Part shown: in pieces, positions 54,690 to 61,819 of the stretch
Numbering within the stretch: the stretch's first letter is position 1
Layout: the number at the start of each line of letters is the position of its first letter
Source of the DNA: Actinomycetota bacterium
GTDB lineage: Bacteria > Actinomycetota > Acidimicrobiia > Acidimicrobiales > JAJPHD01
Assembly: GCA_021325455.1 (NCBI GenBank)
Contig: JAJPHD010000001.1
Location: 154,306-218,305, forward strand
DNA length: 64,000 nucleotides
Direction: 5' to 3'
Made by a program: the position numbers and the translations under genes
The notes under the pieces: generated by a model
The model's input: only the letters and a program-made list of their open reading frames with translations
Told to the model about the DNA's origin: nothing
Databases searched by the model: none

Positions 54690-55922
54690 ATGGCCGGCCA
54701 ACGGCCCTCTTCCCGTAGCCGGGGGGCGGGGAACCGTCTCCGCCCCCTCCAGTTCATCGTGGCCTTCGGGGCCGTGAGCATGCTGGGCGACTTCGTCTAC
54801 GAGGGGGCCCGGGCGGTGGTGGGCCCCTACCTGGCCACCCTTGGAGCGGGAGCGGCCCTGGTGGGCTTCATCACCGGCGCCGGGGAGGCGGTGGCCCTGG
54901 TCCTGCGCCTGGCCAGCGGGCCAGTGTCGGACCGCACCAGGCGCTATTGGCCCCTAGCCATCTCCGGCTATGCGGTCACCATGGTGGCGGTGCCGGTGCT
55001 GGCCGCCGCCCAGGCGCTGTGGCAGGCAGCCCTGGCCACGGTGGGTGAGCGCTTCGGCAAGGCGGTGCGCAGCCCGGCGCGTGACACCATGCTGGCTCAG
55101 GCCGGCACGGGCATGGGGAGGGGGTGGGCCTTCGCCCTCCACGAGGCCCTGGACCAGTCGGGGGCCCTCTTCGGCCCCCTCCTGGTGGCGGCCATGGTGG
55201 GGATCTCCGGTTACCGCCTCGGCTTCCTGGTCCTGGCCGTCCCGGCCGCCCTCTGCCTGGCGGTGCTGGGGATGCTCCGCTGGGCCGTGCCGGACCCCGG
55301 GGCGTACGAGAGGGCAGGTCCGCAGGTGCCTTCCCAGGCTGGCCCCGCCAGGCCGGGGGAGCCGGCCCCCGGGCAACCAGGGTCCTTCTCCCGGCGCTTC
55401 TGGGCCTACGTGGCCTTCACCTCGCTCACCATGGCGGGCTTCGCCACCTTCGGGGTCCTCTCCTACCACCTCCAGGTCCGCCACGTCGTGCCGGGGTGGC
55501 AGATCCCGGTCATCTACGCCCTAGCCATGGCGATGGACGCCCTGGCCTCCCTCGCCTCGGGACGGGTGTACGACCGTGTCGGGCTCAAGGTCCTCCTGGC
55601 CCTCCCCGTCCTGGCCGCCGCCGTGCCCGCCCTCTCCTTCTCCCTGCGACCAGCCTTCGTATGGGTGGGGGGAGTGGTCTGGGGAGCGGCCATGGGGGTC
55701 CAGGACTCCACCATGAGGGCGGCCGTGGCCGACCTGGTGCCCCCTTCCCGCCGGGGCACCGGCTACGGGGTCTTCGCCACGTGCTACGGCCTGGCCTGGC
55801 TGGCGGGCTCCACCGCTCTAGGGGCCCTCTATGGGGTGTCCCTGGCCTCGGCGGTGGCCTTCGTGGTGGTGGTCCAGGCCCTGGCCCTGGTGTCCTTTGC
55901 CGGCTGGCTGGCCCGGCCATAG
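54690..55922 (+). CDS. MFS transporter, unknown substrate
   Basis: A 410-residue 12-helix carrier. It begins FIVAFGAVSMLGDFVYEGAR, an N-helix pattern common in an actinobacterial MFS group; GPVSDRTRRYWPL is signature A; VGERFGKAVRSPARDTMLA is the helix 4-5 loop, and SGRVYDRVGLKVLL is the repeated A-motif in the second half. A Pro/Gly-rich cytoplasmic loop is near residues 205-235. Substrate cannot be read from sequence. ATG at 54690; no clear ribosome-binding site or -10 box is seen. Confidence 0.8.
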   Translation: MAGQRPSSRSRGAGNRLRPLQFIVAFGAVSMLGDFVYEGARAVVGPYLATLGAGAALVGFITGAGEAVALVLRLASGPVSDRTRRYWPLAISGYAVTMVAVPVLAAAQALWQAALATVGERFGKAVRSPARDTMLAQAGTGMGRGWAFALHEALDQSGALFGPLLVAAMVGISGYRLGFLVLAVPAALCLAVLGMLRWAVPDPGAYERAGPQVPSQAGPARPGEPAPGQPGSFSRRFWAYVAFTSLTMAGFATFGVLSYHLQVRHVVPGWQIPVIYALAMAMDALASLASGRVYDRVGLKVLLALPVLAAAVPALSFSLRPAFVWVGGVVWGAAMGVQDSTMRAAVADLVPPSRRGTGYGVFATCYGLAWLAGSTALGALYGVSLASAVAFVVVVQALALVSFAGWLARP

Positions 55923-56211
55923 TTGATCCGCTGACCGGAGCCGGGGGCCGCCCGTCCACCCCGGGGCCCGGGTCCGGGCGGTCGAACCCTCAGGCCGCCC
56001 AGCCGCTGTCGGGGGCAGTCTCCAACTCCCTGCTCAGCTCCCAAGTCCAGCACCGCTCTTCCCGGAGGGGTCTGAACCCTCTGGACCTCAGGGCTTTCCT
56101 GAGTTGTCGCTATTCGAACTCTGGCGAGGTTCGCGACAGGCTGACGTTGCTCCTCAAGGGCGAGCGTTGACATCCAATTCACGTCACACCCTCCACTTAC
56201 GCTGGCAAGCC
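55923..56211. other. Non-coding stretch holding the left copy of a repeat
   Basis: No gene is convincing here. The composition shifts from the very G+C-rich core to a lower-GC patch at about 56090. It contains TGAGTTGTCGC-T-ATTCGAA (56100-56118) and an inverted TTCGCGACA at about 56130. Confidence 0.5.
56100..56118 (+). repeat. Left copy of 19-base direct repeat
   Basis: TGAGTTGTCGC then T then ATTCGAA; the second copy at 57031-57049 differs only at the middle base (G). The pair encloses two unknown small genes and looks like the ends or subterminal sites of a short mobile element. Confidence 0.6.
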
Positions 56212-56751
56212 ATGGATATCCTGGGTGTGCTATGGATCGACGCTTCCGAGGTTGCCGGTGCCATAGCGACCGCACTCGGCCTTCTCGGTGCCGTCGCGAT
56301 CGCGGTGTTCTACGGACGGAAGGCGACCGCACAGGTGACGGGGGAGGCGTACGTCGCCGATGGTGCGGTCCTGTTGAGCGCTCGCCCGTCTGTCTCCGCC
56401 GTCGGGCTGTTCCGGCTGAAATTGGGGGACCATGACGCAGCGACGATCCGTGTAACGGAGATGATCCACATCGAGGGCGGCCTCCGAGACGGCCGGCACT
56501 GGGACGCCGAGGCTGTCTTCGGTGGCTCCTTCGTGGACGGAGGTGAGACCCTTCTGACGACGGTCGTCTTTCCCCTCGGCGCTCTGCCCGCCGAGGTGGT
56601 GGGCTGGAGAGTGTCGTTTGGCGTAACGGTGCAGCGGTGGCCGTCCGGCCGCCAATGGTCGTGGGCCGACCAGGTCTTCGGGCCTCGACCGACCGGTACA
56701 CTAGGCGCAGGCAAGGAGGACGGACATGGCGAAGGCATCGTCGACGACTAA
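56212..56751 (+). CDS. Unknown membrane-anchored protein in lower-GC accessory patch
   Basis: A 179-residue product from the ATG at 56212. An N-terminal hydrophobic helix (about residues 8-32, VAGAIATALGLLGAVAIAVFYG in part) is followed by a beta-rich soluble part with GEAYVADGAVLLSARPSVSAVG, FRLKLGDHDAATIRVTEM and VVFPLGALPAEVVGWRVSF. I do not recognise it. The codon use is less G+C-biased than that of the neighbours, which suggests recent gain. Its end overlaps the next small gene by 26 bases. Confidence 0.55.
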   Translation: MDILGVLWIDASEVAGAIATALGLLGAVAIAVFYGRKATAQVTGEAYVADGAVLLSARPSVSAVGLFRLKLGDHDAATIRVTEMIHIEGGLRDGRHWDAEAVFGGSFVDGGETLLTTVVFPLGALPAEVVGWRVSFGVTVQRWPSGRQWSWADQVFGPRPTGTLGAGKEDGHGEGIVDD

Positions 56752-56923
56752 GGCCATGCAGTCGGAGCTGACGAAGAAGGCTAAGGATAGGGTCCCCGAG
56801 GGCCGCGGATTCGTAGCCTCTTCGCAGCCGGCGGGGGGTGAAGGCCCCGCCTCCGTGCGGCCACCGAACAATGGCTCGGACGGGTCGACCAGTTCGGCCT
56901 CACCGCAAGACAGGCAGAACTGA
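56726..56923 (+). CDS. Small hypothetical protein (65 aa)
   Basis: ATG at 56726 follows AAGGAGG six bases upstream, one of the best ribosome-binding sites in the window, which is the main evidence. The product is hydrophilic: a Lys/Thr/Ser-rich first third (KKAKDR) and a Gly/Ser/Pro/Asn-rich, probably disordered rest. It overlaps the end of the 179-residue gene and is probably translated from the same mRNA. No function can be suggested. Confidence 0.45.
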   Translation: MAKASSTTKAMQSELTKKAKDRVPEGRGFVASSQPAGGEGPASVRPPNNGSDGSTSSASPQDRQN

Positions 56924-57030
56924 ACAACTGAACCAACCTCCTTGATCCTGAGAACCTGGGGTTCGATTATCCTCGACTGGCGCGTCCACATCGTGCTGAC
57001 CTGCCGGGTTGTCGCGAATCTGAGTGGTGC

Positions 57031-57049
57031 TGAGTTGTCGCGATTCGAA
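57031..57049 (+). repeat. Right copy of 19-base direct repeat
   Basis: TGAGTTGTCGC then G then ATTCGAA; just before it GTTGTCGCGAA occurs again at 57008-57018. See the left copy at 56100-56118. Confidence 0.6.
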
Positions 57050-57253
57050 TCCAGCCGCGCTGTCCACGAGCCGAGCAACTCTGCAAGCTCATCAGCTCCG
57101 TGGACATGACGGACGACACGTCCAAGGTTGCACATCCTTCGCGCCCCTGAGTCGGGTCCGCTGTTGTTGGTGTCAACGCTGGTCACTTCAGGAAGTAGGT
57201 CGCTTTGGCGGCTACCGCGACCCCATCCGCCCCGTCACTCCGCTGCGTCGGGC

Positions 57254-57526
57254 GCTTCCATCAGCGCCGATATCCAAGCTGCCAAGGACCGCCTGGGTGA
57301 CCTCGACGCCAACCTCGGCGAGTGGCAAGAGATCCTGGAGCTGGCGGCCACGTTCGCCACCCGGTGCGGCGACCCCTACGCCAAGGCGTCCGACCGCACC
57401 CGCAAGCAGTTCAACGCTGCCGTGTTCGAGCGCCTCGACGTGAAGGACGGCCCGCTCTGCCACGAGCAGTACCGGCTCCCCTTCGACGACGTCTTCAGCG
57501 TGTCCAGGTTCGAATACAAAACTCGG
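57254..57526 (+). pseudogene. C-terminal remnant of a large serine recombinase
   Basis: The frame encodes AAKDRLGDLDANLGEWQEI, then ATRCGDPYAKASDRTRKQFNAAVFERL and FDDVFSVSRFEY (shown in pieces), the helical C-terminal tail typical of large serine recombinases of actinobacterial phages and integrative elements. The catalytic resolvase and zinc domains are missing, and upstream codons look random, so this is a relic. It ends at the tRNA-Ala gene, which suggests that it marks one end of an old integration. Orientation is towards the tRNA. Confidence 0.6.
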
Positions 57527-57527
57527 G

Positions 57528-57600
57528 TGGAGACGAGGAGACTCGAACTCCCGACCCCCTGCTTGCAAAGCAGGTGCTCTGCCAACTGAGCTACGTCCCC
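57528..57600 (-). tRNA. tRNA-Ala (anticodon TGC)
   Basis: Acceptor GGGGACG/CGTCTCC (one G-T pair), D-arm AGCTCAGTTGGCAGAGC, anticodon loop TTTGCAA, T-arm GGGAGTTCGAGTCTCC. Discriminator A; CCA not encoded. In Mycobacterium the equivalent tRNA lies beside tRNA-Ile after gyrA; here 4.1 kb separate them. Confidence 0.95.
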
Positions 57601-57631
57601 GTGCCCCTCGATCATAGGGGGTGGGCCTTCC

Positions 57632-58195
57632 CTAGTGATGGTGGTGGGCGGCCCTGGTGAAACGCTGCTGGCAGACCTCGTAGCCCCGGAACGTGTGGGT
57701 GTGGGACACGCAACGCTGCAGCTGGTTGATGTCCGTGGCGTGATGGAGGACGAACACGCCGGTCGCGATCAGCAGGCCGACGGAAACGGCCAACCCCACA
57801 CCCCCGGCGAACACCCCGAAGGTGGCCTGGGCCCGGCTCCCCCCTTCCCCCCTCAGGACCTTGCTCCGGGCGGACAGGCCGAGAGCAACCGCGACAGCAC
57901 CCAGGATCAGCCCCAGGGCCGGGACCAGGACCATGAAGAGAAGGCTCAGAAAGCCGCACGCCAGCGCTCCAAGGCCCCTTCCACCCGTGGAGGAGGCCCC
58001 CTCTGCCGCCTGGTCCCCGGCGCTGAGCTGGCGCTGCGAGACGGGACGCGAAGGGGGCGCGAACTCGTCTTCCGCGGCTCGGGCCGCGCTGCGGTCCTGG
58101 CGCTTGCTCCTCTCGGGGCGGGCCCAGGTCCCACCCGGGTCGTCCAGCCCCGAGCGCCGGGGGAGTCCCCAGGACCTAGACCTGGCGGCCCTCAT
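57632..58195 (-). CDS. DUF4190-like membrane protein with a His4 end
   Basis: A 187-residue protein: a charged, Ser/Arg/Gln-rich cytoplasmic N-half, then two hydrophobic helices (about residues 75-105 and 125-150) with LGLILGAVAVALGLSARSKVLRG between them, the pattern of DUF4190-type proteins, and an outside tail with two cysteines ending in AAHHHH. The ATG at 58195 overlaps the stop of the dehydrogenase-like gene (ATGA), so the two are coupled. Function unknown; the His tail could bind metal. Confidence 0.62.
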   Translation of the reverse strand: MRAARSRSWGLPRRSGLDDPGGTWARPERSKRQDRSAARAAEDEFAPPSRPVSQRQLSAGDQAAEGASSTGGRGLGALACGFLSLLFMVLVPALGLILGAVAVALGLSARSKVLRGEGGSRAQATFGVFAGGVGLAVSVGLLIATGVFVLHHATDINQLQRCVSHTHTFRGYEVCQQRFTRAAHHHH

Positions 58196-59247
58196 CGTGG
58201 CCCCGTGACCTGCTCTCCCCTGCGCCCCGTGCCCGGCTGTGCCGGCTGGCCGGGACGATCCCCATTCCCGGCGTCGAGCACCGCGGCCCGCACCCCTAGC
58301 TGTGCCAGCTCGTGGAGCAGGGGGACCGGGTCGGTGACCATCTCGGCCAGGCCGGCGGCGCCGGGGCGCGCCAGACGGCCGGCCACCGCCCAGGATGCCG
58401 CGATGGCGGCGACCGTGCCGGCCGCCACCGCGGGCCGATCCACGGCCCCCAGCACCACGCTGGCCGGCTCCCCGTTCGTCGTTCCTCTTACCTCGACCCT
58501 CACGGCCCCCAGGGTCCCCTCGACCTGAGGACGGCCGATGGGGGGCAGCAGTGATGCGTACCTCTCACGCCGGGTCGCCCCGATCCTGGCCACGATCTCG
58601 GCGTCAGGGAAGGCCGGCGCCAAGAGCAAGGGGTCAGCCACCCTTGCCGGCGCGCACCCCTGGCCCCCCACGGGTTCGGGGAACCAGCACAGCTCTCTCC
58701 CGGTGCCGGCGAGGGATCGCATCCAGGGCCCCAGCCGCCACCGCGGGGTGGACACCGAGGCGAGAGCCTTCTGCCTACCCCGAGCGCAGGCCGGGCCCCC
58801 ACTCCCCCACCGGGCCACCCGGATCTCGTGCACCCGCTCGAGGTCGTGGGCGGCATGACGAGCGAGGACACAGCTCAAGCCCGGCGAGAACCCAGCGCCG
58901 ACCACCAGATGGCATCCCCGCCCACTGGCCTTGCCGTCGAGCTCCAGCAACCGGCGCGCCGCCTGGTCGTCATCGGTCACCGACACCACGTGGACCCCCA
59001 GGTCCAGGGCCTGCTCCGCAAGGGAGTGGTGAAGGCCGGGGCTGGCGAGGACAACCACCTCTGAAGCCGACACCGACCGGGCCGACCAGGGTCCGGCGGC
59101 GGCCCCCGGTCCCAGGGCCTCGGCCACGGCCGCGCCCCGGGCCCGGTCGGGGTCCACGACCAGGACGGAGCTCTCGCCCGGGAGCGACATGAGCTGCCGG
59201 GCGACGCGGCTCCCCACCGCCCCCGACCCCACCACCACCGCCCTCAC
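58192..59247 (-). CDS. Saccharopine-dehydrogenase-like NAD(P)-binding protein
   Basis: A 351-residue protein with an N-terminal Rossmann motif VVGSGAVGSRVARQL, SEVVVLASPGLHHSLAEQAL and VVSVTDDDQAA, followed by VVGAGFSPGLSC, the layout of the LYS9/saccharopine reductase-like family. The substrate is unknown: many family members act on small amino acids or lipids, and lysine-pathway genes are not near. GTG at 59247. The gene is coupled to the DUF4190-like gene downstream. Confidence 0.75.
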   Translation of the reverse strand: MRAVVVGSGAVGSRVARQLMSLPGESSVLVVDPDRARGAAVAEALGPGAAAGPWSARSVSASEVVVLASPGLHHSLAEQALDLGVHVVSVTDDDQAARRLLELDGKASGRGCHLVVGAGFSPGLSCVLARHAAHDLERVHEIRVARWGSGGPACARGRQKALASVSTPRWRLGPWMRSLAGTGRELCWFPEPVGGQGCAPARVADPLLLAPAFPDAEIVARIGATRRERYASLLPPIGRPQVEGTLGAVRVEVRGTTNGEPASVVLGAVDRPAVAAGTVAAIAASWAVAGRLARPGAAGLAEMVTDPVPLLHELAQLGVRAAVLDAGNGDRPGQPAQPGTGRRGEQVTGPR

Positions 59248-59298
59248 GGCATGCCCCGTCCGGGCAGGGAGCCTCTCACCGTCCCCACCGAGCCCCGG

Positions 59299-59436
59299 CT
59301 AGCGCAGGTCGGGTCCGGCCAGTTCCCGCCAGGTCCCTGGCGAGTGGTTGCGGTCGGGCCCGCCCCGTCGCCGCGCCAGAGCTGCCGCCAGACCGGCGGC
59401 CACCAGGGCGAACATGAATCGCTGCGACAGCTTCAT
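59299..59436 (-). CDS. 45-residue single-pass membrane microprotein
   Basis: From the ATG at 59436 the product has the N-terminus MKLSQRF, a hydrophobic helix (about residues 7-20, MFALVAAGLAAALA), an Arg stop (RRR) and a polar tail ending in AGPDLR. The positive-charge distribution puts the tail in the cytoplasm. It has no ribosome-binding site; instead the ATG touches the last arm of a tRNA-like structured element. A longer frame from 59496 would cross that element. The protein is a good candidate because of its charge and helix pattern, but it is short and unproven. Confidence 0.4.
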   Translation of the reverse strand: MKLSQRFMFALVAAGLAAALARRRGGPDRNHSPGTWRELAGPDLR

Positions 59437-59540
59437 GAGCGGGGCCCACCGGGATCGAACCGGACTGCCCGACCCCAGCGCCGGGCACCAAGGCATGAGC
59501 CCCTTGGCACCATCGAACTATAGTGCCGACCCGCCGCTCA
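59436..59540 (-). ncRNA. tRNA-like cloverleaf element, not a canonical tRNA
   Basis: On the minus strand outer arms TGAGCGG/CCGCTCA (59534-59540 with 59436-59442) enclose four hairpins: GCAC/GTGC (59523-59526 with 59507-59510), CAAGG/CCTTG (59502-59506 with 59489-59493, eight-base loop GGCTCATG), TGCCCG/CGGGCA (59482-59487 with 59466-59471) and CCGG-TTCGATC-CCGG (59449-59463), the last exactly like a T-arm. The order matches acceptor, D, anticodon, variable and T arms of a class II tRNA, but the anticodon loop has eight bases and no standard T33-anticodon-R37 layout, and the acceptor has a bulge. It may be a decayed tRNA, an unusual tRNA or a structured leader. Confidence 0.4.
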
Positions 59541-59635
59541 GCCCTTCGGACCGGTGCCGGTCTGCCGGTCGAGCCAGCCCTGGGTCCAGGCACCCCTTCC
59601 GGTCCCTGTCACTCCCGGTTTCTACTCTCGGGGCG

Positions 59636-60169
59636 ATGACAGCCGCCGTCGCCGTCCTGGGGATATTGCTCGCCCTCGTCCTGGTCCTCCTGGTGCGTCT
59701 CTACGCCTACAAGGCGACCCACCCCTACACCGGAGCCCAACTCGAGCGCGCCCGCCAAGACAGCGTGGTGGCCAGCCGGGCCGTCGTCACCGGCCAGGTG
59801 AAGGAGCACCTCCTACCCCTGCTGCCCGAGTGGCCCTACAACCCCCGGGATGCCAAGTTCCTCGGCCAGCCTGTCGACTTCGTGGTGTTCGAGGGCCTGT
59901 CCGACAACGTGGTGGACCGCGTCGTCTTCGTCGAGGTCAAGACGGGCAGATCGGGCGCTCTCAGCCAACGGGAGCGGTCCGTGCGCGACGCCGTGCGAGC
60001 CGGCAACGTCGCTTACGAGGTGATCAAGCTGGGTGCCACGAGGGAGTCACCTCGTCCCGCCCCCCTCGCCCCAGGGGAAGCGGGCGACCTCCCGGACCAG
60101 CCCGCGCAGCCGGGCCCTCAGCCCGCTCACCCGGTCCGGCGCCGGAAGGACCCCCGCCCCCCGGCATGA
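59636..60169 (+). CDS. Membrane-anchored Holliday-junction-resolvase-like nuclease (COG4741 type)
   Basis: A 177-residue protein with an N-terminal transmembrane helix (residues 3-24) and a nuclease-like domain with PVDFVVFEGLSDN and VVFVEVKTGRSGALSQRERSVRDAV; the Asp ... Glu-x-Lys set fits the PD-(D/E)XK fold of predicted Holliday-junction-resolvase-related endonucleases. The C-terminal 35 residues are Pro-rich. ATG at 59636 has TACTCT seven bases upstream (leaderless). It converges with the acetyltransferase gene with one base between stops. Confidence 0.75.
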   Translation: MTAAVAVLGILLALVLVLLVRLYAYKATHPYTGAQLERARQDSVVASRAVVTGQVKEHLLPLLPEWPYNPRDAKFLGQPVDFVVFEGLSDNVVDRVVFVEVKTGRSGALSQRERSVRDAVRAGNVAYEVIKLGATRESPRPAPLAPGEAGDLPDQPAQPGPQPAHPVRRRKDPRPPA

Positions 60170-60170
60170 G

Positions 60171-60647
60171 CTACGGGGCTCCTCGGCGCCCGTCTGCCCG
60201 AGGGCGAGCGAGAACCATGACGGTGGCAGTGTCCGGGCACAGGGAGGCCACCTCCTCGGAGGCATTGACCGGCCCCCGGAGGTCGGCCCGGTTCATGACC
60301 CCGAAGCCCAAGCGGGCAAAATAAGCCCTCGCCGTGGTCGTAAGGAGGACGATCTCCTCTGCCTGGCTCCCGGCCTCCGCTATGGCCGTCTCCACCAGGG
60401 CTCGACCCGTACCCACACCACGGTACGAGGGGTCCACGGCAAGAGACCGCAGCAAAGCCTGGGCCCCATAGGGCTCGAGCCCCACGCAGCCCACCACCCG
60501 GCCGTCGCCGTCCCGGGCCAGCCAGAATCGGCCCTTCCCGGCCCTGATCCCTCCCGTGGGGAGGCCGACCCGGGTCACCAGCCGCTCCACCTCGTCCAGC
60601 TCGGACGGGTCAGCCACGGCGATCGTCGCCCTGTCGTTCCTGTTCAC
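60171..60647 (-). CDS. GNAT-family N-acetyltransferase, ArsN2-like
   Basis: A protein of about 158 residues with the acetyl-CoA motif LRSLAVDPSYRGVGTGRALVE and the C-terminal LLTTTARAYFARLGF. The LPTGGI ... VVGCVGLEPYGAQALLRS pattern resembles ArsN-type acetyltransferases linked to arsenic resistance, but no ars gene is nearby and substrates vary. I choose GTG at 60647, which has AGGGG at the right distance, over the TTG at 60668. Confidence 0.78.
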   Translation of the reverse strand: MNRNDRATIAVADPSELDEVERLVTRVGLPTGGIRAGKGRFWLARDGDGRVVGCVGLEPYGAQALLRSLAVDPSYRGVGTGRALVETAIAEAGSQAEEIVLLTTTARAYFARLGFGVMNRADLRGPVNASEEVASLCPDTATVMVLARPRADGRRGAP

Positions 60648-61014
60648 GATCGGCCCCTGGCCCTCCAACCGGTCATTGCCTGCGACCGACCCTAGCGCCG
60701 CGGTGTCACGGTGTTCAGCGAGCCACCAGTTCCTTGCGTCACCCCGAGACTAAGCGCAGGCAGTCACACCTTGTACCACCGTGGCAACTATGGAATGGGA
60801 TCACCGTCCGCCCTCACGACCAGCATCAGGGCCTTCGCCAGTCCAGATCACGGTTGAGGCTTTCCAGCCGGTTCCGGGTTGCGGCTAGACAAGCTTGGCC
60901 CTTCTATCAGCAGTCCGGTGCCTACGTCTGCCAGCCCAACCGGTCATTCCGGGAGGGCCTGACGCACCTCGGCTTCTATACAGATGGGGCCATCCAAACA
61001 CTCATCCCCGCTAT
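60648..61014. other. Stretch without an intact gene
   Basis: Apart from a gene fragment at its right end (60893-61018, plus strand) I see no gene, promoter or stable hairpin. Composition is lower in G+C than the core, as in other decayed parts of this island. Confidence 0.5.
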
Positions 61015-61018
61015 TCAG
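60893..61018 (+). pseudogene. Fragment of an unknown gene
   Basis: The frame gives AWPFYQQSGAYVCQPNRSF and HLGFYTDGAIQTLIPAIQ, which read like real protein (aromatic, Gly and Asp placement) while the codons before and after do not. After 61018 the frame enters the antisense of the next relic. I take it as a truncated relic; the family is not known to me. Confidence 0.35.
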
Positions 61019-61472
61019 TCCAGCGTCACGTCCACGCCGTAGGCCCGGGCGGCCTCGGCGAGTGTCGGCAGCAGGACCTTGTGGACCTCTCCTTGAACCT
61101 CCGCACCGCCGCCCTGCCCGATCCCGATCACCGGCAGGGCCACCATGGGTGGTCGGTCTCCGCCGGGCGACAGCTCCTCCGCCGCCCTCCGCACGAACTC
61201 CTCACCGGCGTCCGCGTACCACCTCGGATCCTCGCCTGGCCAGCTCCCCACACATCCCAGCCATATCTGGGGTGAGTGCTCACCGCCACCGAACGGGATG
61301 ACCCGCCTCCCATTCCAGGAATGGCCCGAGTCCGCGACCCGGCCCTCAGGCCGAAGGCGGGGCGGAAGGCCTCCGTGACCTCGAACACCGCGTCGGTAGG
61401 AAGGAGCCAGGCGTCACACCGGAGCTTGGTCACGTCGCCCTGGATCACGAACAGATGGCCAGTGCTGCTCAC
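61015..61472 (-). pseudogene. Frameshifted and truncated relic, macro/SIR2-type N-terminal region
   Basis: From GTG 61472 (GGAGG five bases upstream) one frame encodes TGHLFVIQGDVTKLRCDAWLLPTD and EVTEAFRPAF. Near 61345 the sense switches frame to GRVADSGHSWNGRRVIPFGG, IWLGCVGSWPGEDPRWYADAGEEF and PPMVALPVIGIGQGGG, and stops at 61015. I recall such N-terminal regions in proteins that carry a SIR2-like part behind; that part is absent here. So the gene is broken by at least one frameshift and a 3' deletion. The family call is from memory and tentative. Confidence 0.5.
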
Positions 61473-61732
61473 GCCACCCTCCTCCACCCTTGGGATCGGG
61501 CAGAGTGTAGGCGTTGCCGTGACTCCTCCTCGACGACCCCATCTCCTTTCCCACCCATCCGGCGCCCTTACCGCCGGGCCGGTCGAAGGCCCAGCAGTTG
61601 GCAAGAAGGAGTGCCCAATTATCGGGTCAGAACATCCTCGTTGCCGTGGTGAGATTAACCGCGGACGGACGCTGAATTCGGGAGCGCCGTCGGCGGCGAA
61701 TGAGAGGACCGTTACCTGGAAGAGACAGGCAG

Positions 61733-61806
61733 TGGGGCTAGCTGGACTCGAACCAGCGACCTCAGCATTATCAGTGCTGCGCTCTAACCAGCTGAGCTAT
61801 AGCCCC
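61733..61806 (-). tRNA. tRNA-Ile (anticodon GAT)
   Basis: Acceptor GGGGCTA/TAGCCCC, D-arm AGCTCAGCTGGTTAGAGC, anticodon loop CTGATAA, T-arm GCTGGTTCGAGTCCAGC. Discriminator A; CCA not encoded. It follows the gyrA-DUF3566 pair as in Mycobacterium. Confidence 0.96.
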
Positions 61807-61819
61807 CGGCGTTGCGAGC

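Noticed and set aside
57128-57250. N-terminal part of the 153-codon frame in front of the recombinase relic
   Set aside because: The codons up to about 57250 do not look like protein; only the later part matches a recombinase tail.
59436-59540. Selenocysteine tRNA
   Set aside because: A TCA triplet is in the loop, but the loop has eight bases, the arm lengths do not fit tRNA-Sec and no sel genes are in the window. Kept only as a tRNA-like element.
60734-60892. First half of the 102-codon plus-strand frame
   Set aside because: Only the part from 60893 has protein character; the earlier codons look random and have no start signal.
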